Source: Methanoregula sp. (GTDB taxonomy: Archaea > Halobacteriota > Methanomicrobia > Methanomicrobiales > Methanospirillaceae). Taken from it: DNA of 8,039 nucleotides. The stretch spans positions 1 to 8,039 of the forward strand of contig JAQWDG010000067.1 of assembly GCA_028705545.1 (NCBI GenBank). The letters run 5' to 3'. Positions 1 to 5,791 of this stretch are shown here, piece by piece. The position numbers and the translations under genes are program-made. Position 1 is the stretch's first letter. The number at the start of each line of letters is the position of its first letter. The notes beneath the pieces are model-generated. The model ran no database searches. It was not told the origin of the DNA and was given only the letters and a program-made list of their open reading frames with translations.

Positions 1-14
1 CAAAACTTCGTTTC

Positions 15-818
15 ATGACCCGGCCCCCGGTAAGGATTGTCCCGGACGGCGGCGTAACGCTGGCCTGTCGCGAGTACGGGGCGGGCGAGCCGCTCGTTTT
101 GATCAACGGCTTAGCGTCCGCGATGGACACGTGGAACCCGCCGGTCATAGAAGCACTGGCCCGGCACTGCCGGGTGGTGGTCTTTGACACCCGGGGCACC
201 GGCTACTCGGGCTACACAGACGAGCCGTTCTCGATACTGCTCTTTATGCAGGACACGGCCCGGCTCATGGAGGGGCTCGGGATTGCCCGGGCGCACGTGC
301 TCGGGTTTTCGATGGGGGCCTGCATTGCGCAGGAACTGGCGCTTGCGTTCCCCGAAAAAGTCTGCCGGCTCGTTCTTGTCGGAGGCGACTGCGGCGGGAG
401 CGAAGCGGTCCGCTCGTCACCCGGTATTTTTGCCCGGCTCATCGACAAGAGCGGGACTCCTGCGGAAATTGCCCGGCGCATGTTCCCGCTCCTCTTTTCC
501 CCGGAGTGGCTTATCGGTCACGACCCGCTTATGTACTGTCCCGAGGTCGAAGAGACAACCGAAGATGCGGTTGCGGCCCGGCAGCTGGACGCATTTTTAA
601 CCTGGCCCGGGTCGTTCTCCCGGCTTTTGGATATCCGGGCAAAGACGCTGGTCTGCTGCGGGGATGCGGATGCCGTGGTCCCGTGCGAAAATTCCCGGAT
701 CCTTGCCGGCCGGATCCCCGGGGCAAAACCCGTGGTGTTCCCGGGCGCCGGCCACGGGCTGATGTACCAGTGCCCGGACCGGTTTTCCCAAACCGTGCTG
801 GGGTTTTTCAAATCCTGA
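15..818 (+). CDS. alpha/beta-hydrolase fold protein
   Basis: A 267-residue single-domain alpha/beta hydrolase, the usual length for the family, probably a cytoplasmic esterase, lactonase or related hydrolase; the substrate cannot be read from sequence. Residues 26-40 (LVLINGLASAMDTW) form the oxyanion-loop strand, with Asn-Gly where many relatives have His-Gly. The nucleophile elbow is GFSMG with Ser99. The likely acid is Asp219 in GDADAVVP and the base is His247 in GAGHG, so the Ser-Asp-His triad is complete. There is no signal peptide or membrane helix. The chosen ATG lies 14 bases from the window edge; the same frame is open to the edge and no Shine-Dalgarno is visible, so the true start could be further upstream, although the N-terminus already fits the fold. 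Two sampled 60-base stretches are 67 and 70% GC, higher than most of the window. It is convergent with the next gene and has no evident functional link to it. Confidence 0.9.
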   Translation: MTRPPVRIVPDGGVTLACREYGAGEPLVLINGLASAMDTWNPPVIEALARHCRVVVFDTRGTGYSGYTDEPFSILLFMQDTARLMEGLGIARAHVLGFSMGACIAQELALAFPEKVCRLVLVGGDCGGSEAVRSSPGIFARLIDKSGTPAEIARRMFPLLFSPEWLIGHDPLMYCPEVEETTEDAVAARQLDAFLTWPGSFSRLLDIRAKTLVCCGDADAVVPCENSRILAGRIPGAKPVVFPGAGHGLMYQCPDRFSQTVLGFFKS

Positions 819-870
819 TCTACCAGACACCAGTACTGGAAACCGTATCGATCCTTCACAACTTTTCCAT

Positions 871-890
871 AAAAATGATTCTTTGCGGTA
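871..890 (-). terminator. possible T-tract terminator of the HTH-PAS gene
   Basis: On the minus strand a run of five T (871-875) lies about 16 bases beyond the TAA stop at 891-893, inside the 72 bp gap between the two convergent genes. Archaeal RNA polymerase commonly terminates at such T-tracts without a stable hairpin. The tract is short and no strong stem precedes it, so the call is weak. Confidence 0.3.
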
Positions 891-3485
891 TTAATCTGGC
901 AAACGGTGTGCTGCGATCTCCCGGCACACTCCCACGATTCCTTTCATGGTTCCTGCACGATCCTTGAAGACCGATACGGACCATTCGACATGGACAGGTT
1001 TTCCGGATTTGGTAGTATGTACCGCCGAACCTTTCCAGGCCCCGTTCTCCATGAGAATATCCCTGAACATTCGGCTCTCCGTTACGAGCATATCAAAATT
1101 CAGGATGGTGCGGATATCGTTTCCCATGACTTCACGGTATTTCCATCCGAAGAGTCTTTCTGCAACAGGATTCCAGTACGTGATCCGGCCTGCCATATCC
1201 GTGGCGACAATCGCATCGTTGACCTGGTTGAGGAGAAGTGCCTGGTAATCGGCAGCTTCTTTTGCCGCCACGAAATCCGAGATGTCCCTCCCTACAGCCT
1301 GGTACTCGGTTACTTTCCCTTTCGGTGAGAAGAATCCCCGGATATTCCACCGCGTCCAGCGGATATCCCCATTGTATACGATCATGCGGATCTCGATTAC
1401 TATCACCGGGTTTGACGGGTTGATGCCGGAGAAATACCGCCTGAGCAGGGGGAGTTCTTCATCCACAACCGGAGGAACAAACCGGGTCCCGACAATATCC
1501 TCTTTTTTCTGGGCAAAAAAGGCGGCAAAGGACTGGTTGACAAAGACGTAGATCCCATCCGGCCGTAACCGGGCGATCATCTCGGTCTGGTCCTCGACAA
1601 TGGCTGCATAGACCGCTTCCCGATCCCTGAGCGCCTGTTCCGTGCGTTTGCTGGCGGTGATATCCCGCATCGATTCGATGGCCCCAATCACGGTGCCTGT
1701 CTCATCGTACAGCGGCGAAGCGGTGCCCCAGATCCAGATCCCTTCGTGAGAAGTATAGGTCGAAAACGTTTCGGCCGTGAACGTATTCCCTTCCCGTATG
1801 CAGAAACCATACATCTCCGGGTTCTCAAGATCCGGGTTCAGGGCAAAATCGATCAGGATGGGTTTCCTGAAACCGTGGATCGCCTGTGCGTACTCATAAT
1901 CCCCCTGCCCCAGGATATCCTGTGCGGGAACTCCTGTCCAGTGTTCCATTGCCCGGTTCCAGGCAATCACTGTCCCCGCTGTGTCGATTACAAAGGTCGC
2001 ATCCGGCAGGAAATTGATTATTCCGGCCATCTTTTCTTCGGATTTTTTTATTTTTTCTTCGTTCTGCTTCTGCACGGTGATATCCCGGAAATACCAGATC
2101 CTGCCATAGCAGGTATTATCCGGACCGATCATGGGTGCCGAGTACCGGTCAAAACATCTGCCGTCCTTAAGGGAAACCTCTCCCATGATGATCCGACAGG
2201 GATCTTTGTTGACCTCTTCCACATCCCTTCGAAACCGAACGGGATCGTCTATGATATTGCAGATATTGTCAAGAACCGGGGTATTCTTTTTTTCATTTAT
2301 ACTCTTTCGGGGGATGCCCCATAATTCGATAAACCGTTGGTTATAGGAAATAATCGTGTTGGTTTCATCGACAACCAGAATCCCATCGATCGTTGTCTCA
2401 TTCTGTGTGGAAAGCAGGAGATTTTGCAGTTTCAGTTCATCTTCAGCCTGTTTTTTTCGGGTAATGTCGTTTCCGACTGATAAGACGCCGGCGATCCTTC
2501 CGTCGGGATTGCGGATAAATTTGTTTGTCCATGAAACCCAGACACGTACCCCATCCTTTTTGATATTTTCTTTTTCTAAACGGGTGATACCATGGGGATT
2601 CTGTTCCAGGTTCCGCAACAGATCCTCTACAGATTCCCCTTTGGTTTTTTCACTTGGGATAATCGTATCGTAAATACTTTTTCCAATGATCTCCTCCTCG
2701 TTCCAGCCAAAGAACTCCTGTGCGAATTCGTTGAAAAATTCTATAATGCCTCCCGTATCCATCTTCAGGATGATACTGTTGGCATTTTGGACGAGTTCCC
2801 GGTATTTAGTCTCACTGGCTTTCAGGGCCTTTCGTGCTTTTTTGTAGTTTGCCACCTCTTTTTTAAGTTGTTCATTGGCAAAAACCAGTTCATGAGAGCG
2901 ATCCTCTACCAGTTGTTCGAGATGCTGCCGGTGCAGGGACAATTCAGTGATATCCTCGGCAAGCAGGGTTACGCCGGTATCCCCGGATTCGAACAATGTG
3001 GGGATGAATTTCAGCTGGAAATAATACTCTTCCCCATCGATCGCTTGTCTGGTGTTCAAGGTACTGCCTTTTGAGTCGATTGCATCGTTAAGGTGATTAA
3101 GGATCAGGGCATCCACATATTGTCCGAGCGGGGAATAGTCGATCCTGTGACCGATCAGATCGGTTTTTTTTACGGAGAAATATTCGAGCAGCACGCTGTT
3201 TGCATCGACAATCGTAAGGGCATCGTCCATCACGAGCAGGAGATCCGAGGAAAGGTTCAGGATCGAGGAGATGGGAACCCGCTGGCAGGGATAATAGACC
3301 TTGGCTGGACCATGCATATGCATCTCCGTATCGCCTGCGGCAACCATCATGTTAAGGTATTTCGATGTGGAAATCCGGTTGAGTTTCAGTATCCGGGCGA
3401 TTTCTGCTATCGTCATCCCCTTAGGATATGATCGCAAAATTTCCCGGATCCTGTCGATCTCAGGTTCGCCCGCATTCATTGCCAT
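891..3485 (-). CDS. winged-HTH, six-PAS sensor/regulator without a kinase domain
   Basis: An 864-residue cytoplasmic protein. Residues 9-66 form a winged helix-turn-helix (IclR/MarR-like: IAEIARILKLNRISTSKYLN, then a GPAKVYY wing). Six PAS domains follow at roughly 71-180, 225-342, 353-470, 482-610, 617-736 and 742-858; five end in the PAS signature DIT/DIS (178, 340, 468, 608, 734) and the last in REIA. A charged, probable coiled-coil linker spans about 182-224. There is no H-box, HATPase, receiver, GGDEF or membrane segment; the stop comes right after PAS6. It is probably a one-component regulator in which PAS signals alter DNA binding; ligands are unknown. Start choice: ATG at 3485 has GGAG nine bases upstream, but Met3 (3479) has AAGGT eight bases upstream, so the start may be two codons later. 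Its promoter faces the chemoreceptor operon. Loss of a C-terminal kinase is an alternative explanation, but the layout resembles known HTH-PAS proteins of methanogens. Confidence 0.88.
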   Translation of the reverse strand: MAMNAGEPEIDRIREILRSYPKGMTIAEIARILKLNRISTSKYLNMMVAAGDTEMHMHGPAKVYYPCQRVPISSILNLSSDLLLVMDDALTIVDANSVLLEYFSVKKTDLIGHRIDYSPLGQYVDALILNHLNDAIDSKGSTLNTRQAIDGEEYYFQLKFIPTLFESGDTGVTLLAEDITELSLHRQHLEQLVEDRSHELVFANEQLKKEVANYKKARKALKASETKYRELVQNANSIILKMDTGGIIEFFNEFAQEFFGWNEEEIIGKSIYDTIIPSEKTKGESVEDLLRNLEQNPHGITRLEKENIKKDGVRVWVSWTNKFIRNPDGRIAGVLSVGNDITRKKQAEDELKLQNLLLSTQNETTIDGILVVDETNTIISYNQRFIELWGIPRKSINEKKNTPVLDNICNIIDDPVRFRRDVEEVNKDPCRIIMGEVSLKDGRCFDRYSAPMIGPDNTCYGRIWYFRDITVQKQNEEKIKKSEEKMAGIINFLPDATFVIDTAGTVIAWNRAMEHWTGVPAQDILGQGDYEYAQAIHGFRKPILIDFALNPDLENPEMYGFCIREGNTFTAETFSTYTSHEGIWIWGTASPLYDETGTVIGAIESMRDITASKRTEQALRDREAVYAAIVEDQTEMIARLRPDGIYVFVNQSFAAFFAQKKEDIVGTRFVPPVVDEELPLLRRYFSGINPSNPVIVIEIRMIVYNGDIRWTRWNIRGFFSPKGKVTEYQAVGRDISDFVAAKEAADYQALLLNQVNDAIVATDMAGRITYWNPVAERLFGWKYREVMGNDIRTILNFDMLVTESRMFRDILMENGAWKGSAVHTTKSGKPVHVEWSVSVFKDRAGTMKGIVGVCREIAAHRLPD

Positions 3486-3526
3486 ATACCTTATCTCCCG
3501 AACCCTGTATAATTTATTTGATTATT

Positions 3527-3534
3527 AATTATAA
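3527..3534 (-). promoter_or_regulatory. TATA-like box for the HTH-PAS gene
   Basis: On the minus strand the sequence reads TTATAATT in an AT-rich setting. With archaeal spacing of about 25 bases the transcript would begin near 3505, giving a leader of roughly 20 bases before the ATG at 3485. Other AT-rich hexamers nearby (around 3510-3520) could serve instead, so the exact position is uncertain. Confidence 0.4.
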
Positions 3535-3549
3535 TATCATATGTGATAT
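3534..3549. promoter_or_regulatory. inverted repeat ATATCA-TATG-TGATAT, candidate operator 1
   Basis: A perfect 6+6 base inverted repeat with a 4-base centre in the divergent promoter region. It abuts the TATA-like box of the leftward gene on the side where TFB would bind, and lies about 14 bases upstream of the TATA-like box of the rightward operon. This is a natural place for a regulator shared by both directions. Binding by the neighbouring winged-HTH protein is inference. Confidence 0.4.
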
Positions 3550-3562
3550 GCGTAAGTAAAAA

Positions 3563-3572
3563 TATTTAAATA
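3563..3572 (+). promoter_or_regulatory. TATA-like box for the MCP-cheW operon
   Basis: TATTTAAATA preceded by a purine-rich GTAAAA stretch matches an archaeal BRE-TATA arrangement. Transcription would start roughly 25 bases downstream, near 3594-3600, leaving a leader of about 35-40 bases that contains the ribosome binding site GAGGT at 3619-3623. The box is itself palindromic, so direction is assigned from gene position. Confidence 0.55.
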
Positions 3573-3578
3573 CAGGTT

Positions 3579-3600
3579 TGATAATAGAGTCATCCTATCA
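3579..3600. promoter_or_regulatory. inverted half-sites TGATA-N12-TATCA, candidate operator 2
   Basis: The same pentamer half-site as in candidate operator 1, here in the opposite orientation (TGATA then TATCA) with a 12-base spacer. It lies between the TATA-like box and the predicted transcription start of the chemoreceptor gene, a position expected to block initiation if occupied. The pentamer is short and the region AT-rich, so chance is possible. Confidence 0.25.
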
Positions 3601-3618
3601 GTACAACAATATAAAATT

Positions 3619-3623
3619 GAGGT
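3619..3623 (+). promoter_or_regulatory. Shine-Dalgarno of the MCP gene
   Basis: GAGGT lies 10 bases before the ATG at 3634 and complements the archaeal 16S rRNA 3' end. It supports 3634 as the true start. Confidence 0.6.
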
Positions 3624-3633
3624 TTGAGACACT

Positions 3634-5151
3634 ATGGAAGAGGATTTCTCCAAAGTCCAGAGAAGGGCGGAAGCCTTGTTCAAGCAGAGTCCGTACCCCA
3701 CCATCCTCTGGAACACCCGCCTGAAAGTCGAAGATGCAAATGCAGCACTGCTTACCCTGACCGGATACGACCGCGACCATGTCCTTTCGATGACTGTCGG
3801 TGATTTCAAGATAGTCTCATCATCGGGTGAAAGTTTCGAAGATGCCAAGAGAACCAAGCAAAACGTTACCGGTGAAACGACATTTGATTTTCCCACCGGG
3901 ACAAAGATCGTTTCCCGTTTTGTCGTTCCCCTGCTCGACCAGAACGGGGCAGTTGAAAATTTCCTCACCATTTACCAGGATATAACCGAGGAACGACGAA
4001 AGATTGAAGCAATCGAGAAAAACGAAGCCCGGTCGAAAAAGGTCTATTCATATCTTGAGGTTAATATTGAGCGGGCATCACAGGTCTACAAAAAAGCCGC
4101 GGAAGGCGATCTTACCCAGCGGTTTGATTTTGATCAACCGGATGAGGACACCCAGCAGGTCTATGGCCATCTGAAAAAAATGAAAGACTCCATCCTTGGC
4201 ATCATCAAGAACCTCCAGAAAAATATCGGCGATGTCAACAACCGGATGCAGAGCATGACCTCCAATGCGCAGAACGCAACCCGAAGCATCGAGGAGGCGT
4301 CCAAGGGCGTGCAGCAGATTGCACTTAATTCGGCAAAGGTCAGCGACAACTCGCAGAAAGTCTCCCAAGGGTTCGAACAGATCACAAAAGCAATGCAGGA
4401 CATGAGCGCCGCAGTTGAGGAAATCACGTCCAGCATGGAATCTGTCTCCAACCTCTCCAAGGAAACAGACGAACTCGCGCTCAATGGTGCAAAACTGGCC
4501 GGAGATGCCGAGAAGAGTATGACCGAAATTTCCAGCACAACTGCAAACGTCCATGGGATTGTCCTTGACGTGGAAAAGCAGATGGGAGAGATCACAAAGA
4601 TCGTGGGCATCATCCGCGATCTTGCAAACCAGACAAACCTCCTTGCCTTAAACGCGGCAATCGAAGCTGCCCGGGCCGGTGAGGCAGGACGCGGGTTTGC
4701 GGTCGTTGCAACAGAAGTCAAGTCTCTTGCACAGGAATCCCGGAACTCGGCAGAGCGGATCGAGGAGATGATCGCGGCCTTAAAGAAGAGCACCCAGAAC
4801 GCGGCTACTGCAATGGGGGACAGTAAAGCGGTTGTCGAGAAAGGCGCCGGCATGGTGACCGAGACGGTCGGGGCGTTCAAGAAGATTGCCGTTGCCATCG
4901 ACAAAGTGGCAAAGAGCGCTTCTGAGGTCGCCGCTGCAACTGAAGAGCAGGCTGCAACAACCGAGGAGGTCACGGCAAGCGTGAATGAGATTGGCACGCT
5001 CGTAGAAAAGACCACAAAAGAAGCCACCGATTCTGCAGCCGCGACAGAAGAATCATCTGCAGCGCTTGACGAGATCACGCGCATGATCCAGAATGTCGAG
5101 ACCATCGCAAAAGAGGCGACCGAAGCGAACAAGCACTTCAAGATTGCCTGA
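3634..5151 (+). CDS. soluble PAS-containing methyl-accepting chemotaxis protein
   Basis: A 505-residue chemoreceptor with no membrane segment or signal peptide. Residues about 12-118 are a PAS sensor (FKQSPYPTILWN, then DANAALLTLTGYDRDHV, ending YQDITEE). Residues about 145-197 resemble a HAMP relay (AAEGDLTQRFD, then KKMKDSILGIIKNL). The rest is the antiparallel coiled-coil signalling domain, with the conserved hairpin tip at 319-366 (NQTNLLALNAAIEAARAGE, then GRGFAVVATEVKSLA) that binds CheW and CheA. Probable methylation segments with paired Glu/Gln are near 435-449 (ATEEQAATTEEVTAS) and 471-480. There is no C-terminal CheR-tethering pentapeptide. It is likely a cytoplasmic sensor of redox state or a metabolite that controls motility through CheA. 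The start is supported by GAGGT 10 bases upstream. It is followed after 23 bp by cheW, so the two are probably co-transcribed and partner each other. Confidence 0.95.
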   Translation: MEEDFSKVQRRAEALFKQSPYPTILWNTRLKVEDANAALLTLTGYDRDHVLSMTVGDFKIVSSSGESFEDAKRTKQNVTGETTFDFPTGTKIVSRFVVPLLDQNGAVENFLTIYQDITEERRKIEAIEKNEARSKKVYSYLEVNIERASQVYKKAAEGDLTQRFDFDQPDEDTQQVYGHLKKMKDSILGIIKNLQKNIGDVNNRMQSMTSNAQNATRSIEEASKGVQQIALNSAKVSDNSQKVSQGFEQITKAMQDMSAAVEEITSSMESVSNLSKETDELALNGAKLAGDAEKSMTEISSTTANVHGIVLDVEKQMGEITKIVGIIRDLANQTNLLALNAAIEAARAGEAGRGFAVVATEVKSLAQESRNSAERIEEMIAALKKSTQNAATAMGDSKAVVEKGAGMVTETVGAFKKIAVAIDKVAKSASEVAAATEEQAATTEEVTASVNEIGTLVEKTTKEATDSAAATEESSAALDEITRMIQNVETIAKEATEANKHFKIA

Positions 5152-5174
5152 GAGATTCCTTCGGGGAACGTATC

Positions 5175-5717
5175 ATGGCAATAAAATCCGAAGAAAAAAA
5201 CCCGGACAGCGCCCCGGGAAGGACATCTATAGGGGACGGGAAGAGGCAGGGCAGTATCCAGGTCGTGATATTTGCCCTTGGCGAAGAGCAGTTTGCCATC
5301 GACCTGTTCGATGTCAAGGAAGTAGTGGAATATACCACCATCACGAAGCTGCCCAACGTGCCCGAGTACATCCGGGGGATCATCGATCTTCGCGGGGAGA
5401 TCACCACCATTGTCGATCTCAAGCAGCGGCTCCACATTGCTGCGGGCAAAGCCGTAACGTTGGAGACCTCCCGGATCATCGTGCTTGACGACAAGATCAC
5501 CCGGTCAAAGATCGGGATCCTCGTCGACGATGTAACCTCGGTCTCGACCTTCGAGGGCGGCCAGGTGGATTATACCTCCGCCTCGGTCAGCAAAGAGGAT
5601 ACCGCCATCATCGGGATCATCAAAAAGAAAGTAAAAGTCCGGGAAAAAGAGGTCAACGAACTGATCATCTGGATCGATATCAAGAAACTGCTCGGTGATA
5701 TTGATTCAGAATTGTAG
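5175..5717 (+). CDS. cheW: CheW chemotaxis adaptor protein
   Basis: A 180-residue CheW-domain protein that physically couples chemoreceptors to the kinase CheA. The CheW fold spans about residues 26-175: QVVIFALGEEQFAIDLFDV forms the first strands and VKEVVEYTTITKLPNVPEYI leads to the signature GIIDLRGEITTIVDL at 69-82, with the conserved Arg73 and Asp in place of the more common Asn before Leu-Arg-Gly. The domain closes with WIDIKKLLG. The first 25 residues are polar and probably disordered, slightly longer than in minimal CheW proteins. There is no kinase or receiver part, so it is CheW rather than CheA or CheV. The start ATG follows a modest GGGGAA six bases upstream. It sits 23 bp after the MCP gene and most likely serves that receptor; the matching CheA, CheR and CheB are not in the window. 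Confidence 0.95.
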   Translation: MAIKSEEKNPDSAPGRTSIGDGKRQGSIQVVIFALGEEQFAIDLFDVKEVVEYTTITKLPNVPEYIRGIIDLRGEITTIVDLKQRLHIAAGKAVTLETSRIIVLDDKITRSKIGILVDDVTSVSTFEGGQVDYTSASVSKEDTAIIGIIKKKVKVREKEVNELIIWIDIKKLLGDIDSEL

Positions 5718-5741
5718 AAAAAACCACTCCTTGTTTTTTTT
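5718..5741 (+). terminator. A/T-rich terminator after cheW
   Basis: Immediately after the TAG stop, AAAAAAC is followed by an 8-base spacer and GTTTTTT, ending in a run of eight T (5734-5741). The stem is weak, but the T8 tract is a good archaeal termination signal for the MCP-cheW operon. Confidence 0.55.
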
Positions 5742-5745
5742 AAAT
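5737..5745 (+). promoter_or_regulatory. possible TATA-like element of the kinase gene
   Basis: TTTTTAAAT lies at the end of the T-tract. Archaeal spacing would place a start near 5767-5770 and a short leader of about 20-25 bases before the ATG at 5792. It overlaps both the terminator and the ATG at 5744, which argues against translation starting there. No clear BRE is present. Confidence 0.3.
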
Positions 5746-5791
5746 GTACTTCCGGTGTACCCGCTCTTTGAGACCTGATTATGCGATACCT

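Noticed and set aside
830..839. Palindrome CCAGTACTGG between the convergent hydrolase and regulator genes
   Set aside because: A 10-base palindrome without a loop is too short to call a terminator or operator, and it is not repeated at other promoters in the window.
506..967. Overlapping plus-strand frame across the end of the hydrolase and beyond
   Set aside because: It is a shadow frame of a GC-rich gene, with low-complexity translation and no recognisable features.
4161..5435. A 424-codon open frame on the minus strand opposite the MCP and cheW genes
   Set aside because: It is antisense to two clear, conserved genes; its translation is rich in Ser/Ala and hydrophobic runs that mirror coiled-coil codons, and no domain is recognisable.
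5744..5791. N-terminal extension of the kinase from the ATG at 5744
   Set aside because: The 16 extra residues do not fit the start of a receiver domain, no ribosome binding site precedes that ATG, and it lies at the end of a T-tract that is probably terminator or promoter.
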